Below are positions 13,125-24,900 of a stretch of DNA of 64,000 nucleotides, in pieces. The translations under genes and the position numbers were made by a program. The notes beneath the pieces were generated by a model, which had not been told where the DNA came from, ran no database searches, and saw only the letters and a list, made by a program, of their open reading frames with translations. The stretch's first letter is position 1, and the number at the start of each line of letters is the position of its first letter. Where the stretch lies: assembly GCA_037389465.1 (NCBI GenBank), contig JAZARR010000088.1:3348001-3412000 (forward strand), given 5' to 3'. This DNA comes from Baylisascaris procyonis. Its lineage: Eukaryota; Nematoda; Chromadorea; Rhabditida; Ascarididae.

Positions 13125-13551
13125 CACACCTGCAATACAGGTGTTCCGGTCATCCATTGATGCAGGCACTTTACATGGAACGCTTAATGGGTAAACAAGC
13201 TTTACAATTGAAAACAGAACGTTTGAATGGTTTAAGGGAAATGAAACAAAATGTTAATCATCAATGCTTTGAAACATACAAAATGAGGTAAACAACGTGT
13301 AAAATCAGGTGGAGTGTAGATAAATGCAAGTTGCCTGAAATGTAGAATTCTCTTTGGTGATTTCCTATGTAATTCAGAGTAAAATGCCGGACATGTTGTA
13401 ACGAGAGCCTAACGGTTTGTTTCGTTTCTTCGTAATGTTGTTCAAATTTCGCGCGCAAAATATGCGCGCGCGTCACTTGATTTCAAATGTCACAGGTTTC
13501 GCGCAATGCTCAACGATTGCTTCGATGCGATGCAAGTGCTCAATTTGATAG
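13125..13551 (+). CDS. Unidentified small gene, two exons visible, 3' end unresolved
   Basis: Exon 1 follows a strong TTTTTCAG acceptor at 13124. It has its first ATG at 13160 and ends at 13287 before GTAAAC, in phase 2. Exon 2 starts after CACAG at 13496 and ends at 13551 before GTAGGA; its first base completes the split codon, so the phases agree. The product starts MQALYMERLMGKQALQ. It is helical, rich in Met, Lys, Gln and Leu, and has a Cys pair around the junction (HQCFETYKM...LNDCFDAM). It may be a short coiled-coil or small-complex subunit, but I do not recognise a family. The C-terminus is uncertain: the frame can run on to a stop near 13680, or enter a different frame through an implausibly short intron of about 26 bases. 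A poly(A) signal at 14257 would suit it. It lies just upstream of SLBP on the same strand. Confidence 0.45.
13450..13470. repeat. CG-alternating hairpin (8-bp stem, 5-base loop)
   Basis: CGCGCGCA-AAATA-TGCGCGCG is a perfect 8-bp inverted repeat inside the small gene's 208-bp intron. Alternating CG is highly unusual for this AT-rich window and can adopt Z-DNA or a stable RNA hairpin close to the 3' splice site. Confidence 0.85.
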
Positions 13552-14692
13552 GTAGGACTTGTTTTGGGTGTTTTCAGGTTTTAGGGAGGGGAGGGGTGGT
13601 CCTGATTTGGAGCAAGGACCACACGTTGTGGTACTCCCTGGTAATTTGGTTGTTTCGGTCGCATTCCTCGTTTCGCGAATAAGAATACCCTCATCTGAAA
13701 GAGTCTATCCAGTTATCAGTTTGGCTCGTCGTAGTAGGGTGCTGGAAATCATTGCATAGGGGTTAGTCTTGGAACATTCTCCACTTTCCAGTTCCATGAA
13801 TCTAAAGTGGTGCAGTTTTTTCTGGACCATTCAGCGGTTTCTCACCTGTTATCTTGTGTCAATATTAATAACTGTATTTGAGGCCGTATAACAAGTATTA
13901 GACAGGTGTTGATTATATTACTTATTTATAGGGCTTTCGATGTAATTTGTTCTCCATAACTTAGGCATTTATTGCATTTTCGGCTGTCAAGTGCAACCAG
14001 CGTTGGCTGGTCGTTGTAGCGAAATCGGGAAGTTATAAACGGCTGTCAAATATAAATTACCAGTATTCCATGGGTTGTGGGAGAGGAGGGAGAAAGGGGG
14101 GATGGAATCGACCACACGCAGTCCCTAGCTGGAGGCATAATTTGCAGGAGCTAGACCCTATTTACCGCTACTCCTCGAAGATCCATCACTGACATCTGAT
14201 GAAAACCCCCAAAGGTGCCATCTGACCAGTAGGAAAGTTTTTGCTCCTATATATTAAATAAATGTGGATTTTAAATTGGTTGGCGTTCTGTTCCACCGCG
14301 ATCCACCTCACATCCTTCAGTCTACAATTCTGTCACCCATACTATATGTTTGCATTTTACTCATTGATATTTCGTTACTTATCATAAGTGTTGAAACATT
14401 GGTGTTTTTATTTATTGATGTGCTTGCTTATGTTTATTTACTTTTATTTTTCTTCTCATCAATTTGTCGTACACCCAATTTTTTCTTATGTTGTGTGAAT
14501 CAACGTTTGTAAAACTGATAGAATGAAAATGCTTGATTTCCAAATATTTCATATGTTTTTCACTATTTGCAAGATTAAACGCTAGTTGATGATCATTCTT
14601 CACTTTGGGTTTTGTTATGATCAGCTATAAACTAGAAGCGAAATGGGCATTTCCATCAGAGATCAAGATTTTAAAGGAGGTGTGATTACTAT
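13552..14692. other. Interval between the small gene and SLBP
   Basis: It starts with a relatively GC-rich stretch (13.55-13.76 kb) open in two plus frames, either of which might be the missing C-terminus of the small gene. It then holds non-coding sequence, an AATAAA at 14257-14262, and a TGATCAG acceptor at 14624 that may be the SLBP trans-splice site. No complete gene is seen. Confidence 0.45.
14257..14262 (+). terminator. Candidate poly(A) signal of the small upstream gene
   Basis: AATAAA about 700 bases past the last exon seen for the small gene and about 360 bases before the candidate acceptor upstream of SLBP. Its position suits an operon-style boundary, but a chance match cannot be excluded. 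Confidence 0.35.
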
Positions 14693-17600
14693 ATGTCGCC
14701 TCGTAAAAACGTGAAGCCGTTGATGAGTTCGCCAGCAAAGAGCGAAGGTTCTCGTTTGATGGCGTTACGTAAGTCACCAACAAAAAAGGTGATGTCTCCA
14801 AAACAAGCCACCTCAACCCCTTCTGGATCGGCTAAAAAGGTTTGTTACCTGCATTGCTGGTGGATAACCCTAGAGTTTTATCTATTTTAATAAACGTTCA
14901 GTGAACAACAGCGGTATAGCGTTGTTGTTGTTCAACGCTTTCTTATTCGTTTAACAGTTTCCATCCAATTTGTAGTGTCTCGCGAAATGTTCAACTGTTG
15001 TGGAAAAAAACATGGGAAACTTTCCAGGTATTTATTGCGCTTATCCCACACAGCAATCGTTTTCCTATTTGGCATGCTTATCCCACTGCCTTATCTCTTA
15101 AGTGCATCACAGTGTCCGCGTTCATTTTTTACCTGTAATATTTTTGTCTTGTATGGAGGTGTTTTCCATCATGACCTTTGTTCAAGCAAATGCATGGTTC
15201 ACTCAGCAGATTAGAATTCCGTAGGTAATGAAAGGTGGAGTTGAGAGGTCAGATGTTGTAGTTATAGTCGATGGCCTTAGAAACAATTTTTGAGGCACTT
15301 AGTAGACTACAACAACAGTATATGATGCACATGTACAATTGTTTAGAAGTATGTTTATGCAACAATTCGTGTACACCGCGCAACAATATACATTGAGCAA
15401 TGTTGAACTTCTCGTACATCTTGCTTGAGGGTAAAGGGTTAACCTTCCCTTTCAAAGTTTAAAGGAGAATGAGTTCATCTGAGAGGAAGATTTTATTGAA
15501 TGGAGAGGATCCTATTCATCCAAATGTGATATACTCCTAAATAGAATTACGCATGTTTAAGGCAAAAGAGCAAATTTAGAGTCGTTTTTGTCAATAATTA
15601 AGTAGTCACGGTAAAGGTAAGCTTGTATTTAGGAAAAGGAAGTCAGATTTTTTGGTCTTTATGCCAAATGATGATGAAATAAGCGAAAAATATATGCCAG
15701 CATCTAATTCTCCGTTTTGTTTTTTTTATTTAATTTTTATTTTTTTTTTTTTGTTTTGGTTCCTTCAATGGGGCAGCTAATCATAAAAGTGCTTATGATT
15801 TGCATATTACAGTTGTTTTTCAATGATGAGGCATTGAACAAGTCGTGGGCTGAGATTGTCGATGAGGAAGAAGAACTAAAGAAGACGAGGAGTGCTCCAC
15901 ATCGCCGTAAATTATCTTCGCCGAAGAAATCATGTACCAAACCGAAGTAAATTCATTTCATTTTTTGGTTGAGAAGGAATTGTTTAACCATATGATTAGA
16001 GCTGCTGCTATTTTATAAGAAAGTTATACAAAAACTTGTTTTTTTTGCTTCCATTTGCTCGCTGGTTTGAATTGATAAATTCCTAATTCATAATAGCATT
16101 CTTCTCGGCGATTTTTTTTTTGAGAACTTTTTTGTGTTATTTGCAGCAAACTCTTATTTTTTAAGGATAAGATTCTAAGATGAATTATGTAATGCGATTT
16201 CAACTGTTCGCGTATTGAACTTATTACAGGAAGTAGTTTGTGCGGGGATATACTTGAACAATTTTCATGTTTTTTTCATTACCCTCATCAATTGTCATCT
16301 TTTAATTGCAACGATTAAGAAAAGATAATGCAAGATTTAACTAGTTTTTTTTTTTTCTGCATTTTGTGAGTGGAAATATAGCGTATCCTATCATTGTCAT
16401 AATTTTTGGCACTTCATTGTCTGCCTACTTTTGAGGTTTATGCATGGAAACCGGAAGCATGCTCAGGATTGCCGTACAACTTTTGAACTCGGAACATCTG
16501 ATTTCGGATGTATATATCCTGCAAATATAACTTGTTCAACTCTAATATCTTTCTATTTTTTTGCCTTTTTTCAAAAAAAAAGTAAGGAGAAATAGTTCAA
16601 ATCTCATTTCACATCATTGTGGTGACCAATTATAAACCGATTTTAGTAGGAGTGGTACAACTACTTGTTACCCTGATGCATGCGCCTTGCGGTATCATTT
16701 TTGATCAATATTTTTGGAAATTTATTTGACTGAGGATAAGAGGATGCAAAATGCTTGATGGACACATTAAACAGTAATAAATCAGCAGTGGAGTAACTGC
16801 GTAGTTGTAATATTCCTTTGTTGCACTATAATTTTTTAATAAAGATACGTTTCAAGGTTTGTGCGATCGTTGGAATTGAGTGAGGCACTCTATTCTGGGA
16901 CACGACGGTCAACACGTCTACAGGGTTGCAATAGAGCGGCAAATGTGAGCTCTAACTTGCTCTCTTTTTTCGTGTTATTCAAAACCGCTTGCAGTTTTGG
17001 TAAATTTTTTGTGGTGATCCAATAGGTGTGGTGTGCGTAATTTTCAAGAAGCAAACGTTCCACTGCATCCTATGGTGAAGGTGGGAGGTGAATTTGTACA
17101 AAGGCATGTTGTAAACAGCAATTCTGCGCATCATCTGCTGTAGTGTGACCACTCAATGATGTTTCGATTGTTGCGATAGTGATTCCTGCTGTGACCGGAG
17201 TCTATATAAAGTTTTATGCCGTCACATAGACTCCAGTTGGAGCAGGAATCGCGTGCTAGAGTGTAGTCGATTAAGTGGACTGTCTGTTAGAATTGTTTGT
17301 TTGATTGAATGTGATCCTTCCCACACTTCTTGACCGGCTGCGTTCAACAACAAGTGCTGACGAGTAGTCTGTAGTAACTTTTGTCGAAGTATATCAAAGG
17401 ATCGACCTCATTTGTTATTGTTTTCAATCCGTTTATCTTGACGAAATTATTCGTTCGATCCCGTAACCTGTCAACGGTAATTTACCCAGTTCGGTTCTTA
17501 ATATAGAACACGCAGATATCGGCGATATTAAATGAGCTAACGTTTTCTTTGTGGATGCTCACATTATTACTCCCTAAATCTTCGCAGATCTGATGTCACT

Positions 17601-20600
17601 CGGGCTATCAGCGAAGCTTGTGGACACAACAGGTAATGAGGCCGCATACGTCATTTTCTGCAGCCTTTGCAGGTTCATCATTGGAAGCTTGCTTCTTCTT
17701 TTAATTATAAAATTTTCCATCGTGCAATAAATTTTGGTTTCAAATTATTCTAGTGCGGCGTTTTGTCTTTCAGATGCAGTTCTTATTACTTTCTTTCTAA
17801 GATTGCTTTCGTAGTTCGCATCTCACTTTTACTTTCATATTTCTGAGTTTATGAACAATCGACCAACGAAATGCCTGAATTGCAGACGGCGGGGCGTGAA
17901 GGCCGCAAACGTCAGCTATCTGGATCGTCGACAATGACGATCGAAGATGAAGAGCCATGCCTATCAGGGGATGTGTATCGTGAGAGGATTGTTTTTCCAC
18001 CAAAGAAGACAGCCAAGGCAGACAGTGCGCCGCGCAAAACCAATTCAGCGTTAAGCAGAAGCAGTCCTCGAATGTAAGCTTGATCCATATTAATGAAAGG
18101 TGAACTATGATCAGCAGCGGGCACTAATATGTGTTTCATGACGTGTTTGCTGTGCAACAGACATTGCCGGAAGAGCAGATTGCTTTAATAGCCAATTTTT
18201 CGAGTGCGGTGGAATTAGCGAAACAATTATTCACGATGGTGATAGCTTTCTAGCCTAACGGGTGTTTCAAACTCAGACTTCTGTAGGTGTTTCGTTAATA
18301 TTGAGCGGCACTAATAGTTTATATAGGCCATATGCTCGCTTCTCCTTGTCTTTTATCATGAGAAACAAAATTTTCAAACTGGATGATTTTCTGTTAGTCA
18401 CTGAGATTTTCATTGAAAGAATTTCCGTATAATTTATAACCCTTAGAAAGATGCTGTTGTCGGAGTTCACTTCCGCTATAGAATATAGGATCCTCTTCTT
18501 ACTGTTGCTCATCTCCATTCTTTTATGTAGATCTGCTAGTAAATTACCACGGGTTCCTGCATACGAAAGTGAAATAGTTTGTTAAACGAGCACGTGGTAT
18601 CGCTAGACCTAATACAAGCTCTAACCGGCGTCTTGCAACTGGCAATCATTGTTCTTGCTGCACCTTAGGTCTCCACCAGGTGTTTCATCAACTAAATAAG
18701 ATTCATTATATGACGATTTGCACCACGGTTGATTCCCCCCATCAACTAACGGTGCTTACAGAGCAGTAGTATATAGAGATGAGTACACATCTGTTTGCTA
18801 AAGTTAGATCATTACCGCGCAGATTTCGGCCTTTTGCGATTGGTTGAGCTAACATGTAACTCACGCCATAGAGTCATTGGAGAGGTTGATGCGACTTAGA
18901 GCAAATTCTTAGCAGATGTCTGATGACTACGCAAGGGTTTTTTTTTTTTACCATTGTATGGTACCTGAGTTTTACTGTGTTCTAGGCAAAATTAAAGTGC
19001 TTTTTAGAGAAGCAAAAGATGTTTTACCTGTGTTTCTGATGAAATCGTCCCAGCTGCTTACCTCAATCGCCCAGGAATATTTAAAGTTTGTGAAGCGATG
19101 TTTTTATCTAGCCGATTAGGGATCCATCGCAGGGTTTCTCCAAAAGTTCGACTGAACCGATTTGTTTCGGGAATGTTTTTTACCATTCCCTCATATCTCT
19201 TATTTTTGTGGTGTGTTTTTTTAATGTACGCTAATTTTGTGGTCATTTAAGAATGCAAAGAGATGGTGGTGAGAATTCGAAACCAACGACACCATTCGAT
19301 TATAAAAACTTATACACCCCAAAACTGGGCTGGTGCACAGATCAGGTGACTATCGACCGTCGTACAAAGGTATAATCTCTTCGCTTTTATATTTATGAAT
19401 TTTTTATACATGCTGACCAGGTATGCGATGAAATACTACTCAGCACTGCCACTCTTTCAAATTTTATAGCTTTTGAAGAGAAGAATTAATGTACTGCAGC
19501 GTTTAAAAATATTGGAAGAAAGGATGAGAACAAAGGCATCTAATGACGCACTTGCGAGGTCGGATTCAGGAAAAGTTTTTCGTTGTCGATCGTTTTTGTA
19601 AGGAGGTGGAGGAGGTTGGGATTCTTTCGTCTCCTGCCTACTAAGTCAGATTCAACTCTTTCATAACTCGTAATTTCGTAAAACTGAAGGGGTAGCTCAA
19701 CCGGCACTATTATATACGTACAGAAGTAAGCAGATCCTTTAGCGATGGTGGCACCGATCGCTGTACAAAGTCAGAAATAGGCATCGTCGATATAGGCCAT
19801 GATCACTTGGCTTGATAGGCGTGAAGGCCTTTGGCTAGCTTAGCAATCCCGTAGGCATCTCACTTCCTCCTTCAGTTTACTAAGGTCTCATTTTTGGCCG
19901 GATGCGTTGCAAGTAGCTGATTTTTTGCGTCTAGGGAAAATCTTTTCCCATAGTTCGTGACAGGAATTCAAAAACCATATGATTTGCGACTATCTGTCAC
20001 TTTTGAATGGGGAATGCTCATGTTAGTTTGAAGTTGAAATTCACATAAAGTCGACGTTGGAAACTATGTTTTGCCTCTTGCAAACGCTCTACTTACAGGA
20101 AATCGCTAAGGCGAAGGAAAAACCGGTGTATGCGCGGTATTTGGCCGAGGTCCCGAAAGAAGAACGCAAGAGCGACCATCCGAAAACGCCAAATAAGTAC
20201 ATCAACTATTCCAGAAGATCTTGGGATTCACAGGTATCTCGCGCTTATTTAGCGTCTATGGTATTTCTTGTAGGCAGTCATGCGAAGCTTCAGGCTCTTG
20301 GCTCGGCTGCTTTTTGGCTCTACATGAAATCAAAGATTTGCACTCAGCCTTCAGAAAATTTAATCTTATCCTGCGACTCCTACAAACGGGTCTTGTTGGA
20401 ATTGGTCCCATTGTCCCGGAACCTCGGATCCATCTCGCTGCGATATGTTTACCAGTGCAGCTGAAGCGACCGCTTGCAGCTAGCTTTGCAAGTCCGTTTT
20501 TTCGATTCTGCACGAAGAATTTTGACCGCATTTTGGGCGTTTTTGTAAATCTGGGTTTGCAAGGGGCAGTATAACAGGGTCATGCCTATGCATATGTCTA

Positions 20601-21414
20601 TCCGTGTGATGGACGTGACTCGTTGGTTGACTCATCTGCCTCTGAAAGAATTACAAAAACTCTATTTACCATTTTGCACACCTTTGCAAGAACGGAGGGA
20701 AATGTAGGCAGAAATTACGGAAGAAAGTGTGACGTTTGTGTGATTGCAACAAGTGGGAAAGCATGCCGTGGAGGTCGATGGGACGTACATTTTTTCCTGC
20801 CAACCATTGCAGCCAGCCGGTTACTGAATTAAAACAGAAAAGTTGTAGGGCGACAATATAAGGCGTCATCCGTCGCTAGACAATGGAATCGTTCGCTTTT
20901 TCTTTATCAACAGTGGGATGACTACTGAAATAGTGATTTATAGAAGTACTTAAGGTGTGATAGAGTGTTGTAAATGTATAACGCGGCGCCAGTTTAGTGG
21001 AGAGGGGATTTGTGTTATGTAGTATAACGTTGCTTTTTGCAACCGCCTTTCCAAACATTGACTAAATCCAACGCTAAAAAATTCGATATGTGCAGAAAAA
21101 AGAGGTAGTTGAGAAAGTTGAAAAGAAAAAGCACTAAGCACCAGGCTCCTAATTTTTTGACGCCTGAAAAACTTAGAATTCAGCAGATTGAGTGTTGGGC
21201 TTTGAGCTTCATGTCGTGGGTTTCATAGATGATCTTGTAATTCGTTCATTTAATTTCAGATGCGCATCTGGAAACGGAGCCTCTACGTTTGGGGTGGTGA
21301 AGAAATCAGTTCAAGTTGCAACACGTCGATCTGCTCGGATTCTGAGCATGATGTTGATGAAACGGTAGACGGTGGATCTATGCTGGCAAATATTAAGGTA
21401 AAACCTTTGGTGTT

Positions 21415-21460
<46 letters not shown>

Positions 21461-21971
21461 ATACGTGCTGGGAAAGAACGAGAAAGGATCCTTTCGACTT
21501 TCGTCATTGGATAACAAGGTGTGACCTATGATGGAACTAGGATGGTCGGTAAGCGGTCCGTTGCGAATAAGACGTGAGACAGCTGGTGGCAGCTCTGCAC
21601 TAAAAAGAAACAGTATTCTCTAGAACAGTCTCTCATAATTAATCCACTTCACTAAAATGTCCTCGGCAGTATTTTCTTTTGCGCCAAAAAAACCGACTAC
21701 AGCCAACTTTTATTTCAAAAGAATGACTTCGTTCGACTGATAACCGACCGAATTTTATCCAGGACGCAGTCCAGAAATATTGTGTAGTTGCAATGTATAT
21801 TGTTTTCAGGTGGAATTCCGTTCGGAGACGGATGCAATGGCTTCATTGCTGGGACATTTTGATCTCGATTCGAGAATGACGTTGTCTCTTGTTGGTGAGG
21901 AAAGTCAGTCGACATTAAAGGGACCAGCTTATTCTGCTCTTGGACCAAAGGATTTCAGTGAAGGCGTCTAA
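14693..21971 (+). CDS. cdl-1: Histone stem-loop-binding protein (SLBP)
   Basis: SLBP binds the 3' stem-loop of replication-dependent histone mRNAs and directs their processing, export and translation. Exons seen: 14693-14839, 15813-15946, 17886-18073, 19252-19369, 20099-20233, 21260-21397 and 21810-21971 (stop), about 340 residues. The last five join in matching phase. The N-terminal half is basic and low-complexity, with repeated S-P motifs and SWAEIVDEEEE, matching the acidic SDWA..VEEDE patch of SLBPs. The RNA-binding domain is split over three exons: the TDQVTIDRRTK lead-in, then VYARYLAEVP, HPKTPNK and YSRRSWDSQ, then MRIWKRSLYVW. The TPNK threonine and the YSRRSWD core, both diagnostic, are intact. 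The C-terminal 53 residues are acidic/Ser-rich and end ALGPKDFSEGV. Unresolved: exon 2 seems to end in phase 2 (GTAAAT donor at 15947) while the next starts in phase 0, so a donor shift or an extra exon (such as 17588-17632) must intervene. Family assignment is very secure; the symbol is the C. elegans name. Confidence 0.95.
17181..17250. ncRNA. 70-base miRNA-like hairpin in an SLBP intron
   Basis: The left arm (17181-17205) and right arm (17226-17250) are reverse complements over 25 positions, with four mismatches confined to the middle of the stem, around a 20-base loop. The outer ten and inner nine pairs are perfect: GATTCCTGCT pairs with AGCAGGAATC, and GGAGTCTAT with ATAGACTCC. Size and shape suit a pre-miRNA or a small inverted-repeat element. 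It matches no miRNA I recognise, so function is inferred only from structure. Confidence 0.35.
17588..17632 (+). other. cdl-1: Candidate 45-bp exon of SLBP
   Basis: A TTCGCAG acceptor and an ACAG/GTAATG donor bracket 45 bases. They stay open in the phase-2 frame left by the preceding SLBP exon (SDVTRAISEACGHN). It leaves in phase 2 again, which still does not match the next exon's phase 0, so it may be alternative or coincidental. Confidence 0.3.
21416..21456. repeat. Poly-T tract (41 T) in an SLBP intron
   Basis: An uninterrupted T-run starting 19 bases after the donor of the RNA-binding-domain exon. It is the longest homopolymer in the window and probably length-polymorphic. Confidence 0.9.
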
Positions 21972-24900
21972 ACCAAGTGTTTGGTCCCGCTTGAGGACAT
22001 AAACTTCTGGTCTCCAGTTTCATCTGAAGGCTGCCTCAAAAAAGGAAGGTATTGGGCACCTCGAATTAATTCTCGATTGTATTCGACTGGAAGGACCCTA
22101 GGGTTGAGTCCCACCCTGCGGGGTTGCGTCTGATATTTTAGCCAACGGTTGTTTTAGGAAGATTGGAAAGGTGAACGGGCATGCAGGCGCCCATCAACCT
22201 TCCTAGACATTTGCTTGCAACCTGGGACTCGGTTTAGCACGAAAATCGTACTGGGGATTAAACCATCTCGAAATTAGGTGTTTTGCAACCAAAACTAACT
22301 TTAGCTTTCCTTTCATATAACTTTTGATCAAAATCTAAGGCCAAAATTCCTGTCTCTTTAATGAGGTCTTATACTTTCGGCTGAAAACAGATATCTTAAG
22401 CTGGTCTGGAAGCAGCTGTCTAAAAATATTCGCTTGAAATTTAACATAAAGTTTCAAAAGTGAATTTCCTCTCATTTCTAATGTTCGTCTCATTTCTCTA
22501 AACTGTTCATTTTTTTTTTATAAATTCTAACGTTTCATTTTGCACTCAGATGTGAGATTTGCATTGAGGAGTTTTATGAAATATACTGAATTGTAGTCTG
22601 TTGTGGTGTTTTATTACTGCTTTCTACCGTGTTAAAGTTATTTCTGACGCTTTGCATTCGTGATTGTATCACTTCATTTCATCAAAAACTTCCATTTTCA
22701 CTACGCCGTCTCTCATATATTGTTGTTTAAGAAAGTGGGCAATAAGGAATTCTCACCGGATGTGTTCAGCTATTTGCATATATTTTCTACGGACATTTAG
22801 CCGAAGTTTCCCATAAGCGAAGGGAATTACGAAGAATGATGTTGAGATTCTCAAACTGAGGTTATCATATCCAGTATTAATTGCACGATGGAAAATTGTG
22901 TTACTGCAACGAAATTCGAAAAAAGAAAAAAAAAAAAAAGAACTGCAATAATTAGCAAAAACAACAAAACGTATTGCTATCATTTCATTTTTGCATATTA
23001 AAATGTTGCGAATTATTTGTTCGTATCGCAATCAATTATTGTTATTTGCTCATGAAATGCTTCGTTGATATCTTCAAATAGCACCGTTTATTTTTGGGGG
23101 CATTTTTCTTATATATTTTAGTCTGTGTATCGTTTTTTTTTTTAAAGACTTGTTTTATTCATTTGGAATGGATAACATCAATTGTGCTGTGTTTTTTTTT
23201 TTTTTTGTTTGTTTGTTTATTGTTTATTGTTTTTACTGCCGTTTTCATATGAATATAAACATCTTTCTACATATTGCAATACATTTTAACGTTTATTTTA
23301 AATGTTTATTTTGAAATTAGCGGCAGATTGAATTAGTGAAAATGTTTTTATTAGGTGTTATAGATCGATGGGATCGACGAATTGCTGAACTGGTGATACT
23401 ATGAGTGCTACTAAACGTATGCTATCAGTGGTATTAATGAATCACATTGATGGGTATTGTTGTAGGTGGGTGGCATTTAATTTTGTACCTTATTGAAATT
23501 TCTCAATATTTGTTGTTCATATTGTGAATCCATAGTTGTACAAGTGCAGTTCATCTTGTGTACTTTTTTTAATGTTCGAAATATGAATATTTAACATTTT
23601 GTTTCACTTGTTGGAAACGCAATATGCGAGGATATCATTTTATGGTGGTTCTCTCTTTTTGCTAGTTCCATCCCTCTATTTATGGAACTTTACCGCTTCA
23701 GCGAAGGATATGTCGCACGAGTTAATTACCTTGCAAGGAAGGTAGTATGGGGTGAGGGCGAAATGCGGTAGTGAGGTGCCCTTAAGGAATCACGCTGCAT
23801 GATCGAGTTGCCTCTTGTTCAGTTGAGCTCACTCAGATTCAGATATCCCTACGATCGTACGGTTTCAATCTTGGACTGAGTGCATTTAGGCTTCTTGAAC
23901 CATATGTCGGGTTCAATATTCTCTAAGGTCTTTCATCCCGAGTACCTGCAACTTCCTAATTGTCTCATCAGGAAATTTCTACGCACCTGTTTGATACATG
24001 AATAACTTTCACAATTTTCTAAAGGTTTATTGTTCAAAAAAACTTCTTTTGAGAAATTGAAATCCACATTTTGCACATCAATGTTTCACTGACCAAATTC
24101 CAACTTAAAAGCAATTTTAAAAAAACCACCAACGTCAATTGTACCTTTGTAAGTAGTGCAAGTAAGTGCGTAATTGTTAATGATGTTCATTGTAATCAAT
24201 GAAAATGATGATGTGTATATTAAATCATTTCTTTTGAGTTGTCGTAAATGTTTATTATTCCGGTCACTAATCGATCTCAAAAATACTTTTTTCCAAAATT
24301 TTTTATTATTTAAACTATACAATCTTTGAAAAATTTAATTTTTTTTAAATAAGATTTTTTACCTTAATAATACTATGGAAAATATCGATTGCTCCAAAAA
24401 AAAGGACTTAAACGAGAGACTCAAATGACAATATAGGGATTAAACTTTAAATAGATTCGTAAAATCATGAGTGAAAAAATAAATGCAAATAAAATTTTCT
24501 CTATTCGTGAAAATTTTCAAAAAATAAAATACAATCAAAAAATTACTTATATTATTTGTACGATCAATCTATGAGAAAAGCGAAAAGTGTTAAGTGCTGT
24601 GTGAGGATTTAGTTGGCTTGAAACTCGTTCAGCAGTTTTGGTGATGCACTCACTAAGTAGCGTCAGTCATTTCCTCAAAATGTACACTCTCTATGCGGTG
24701 TTCGTATTGCATCATTCACATTCGATAGTACAACATTTCATTTGTTATTAATAGAGATGTTCAAATTTTGTGGTTCTATTTCCTCCAAAATTTAAATACT
24801 CTCCGCCTCCTCTTCTCAATTCTCCCTTTCCTCCTCTCTCACTATTAAAATTTTGCTTAGCTTTTTTTAGGTTTATTAATGCCTTAGTGAATTTCATCGT

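Noticed and set aside
20221..20574. 117-codon plus-strand frame after the SLBP TPNK exon
   Set aside because: It lies in the intron between two well-supported SLBP exons and shows no conserved motif.
22090..22120. GGGTTGAGTCCC resembling a tRNA B-box or SINE
   Set aside because: No A-box at the right distance and no cloverleaf could be drawn.
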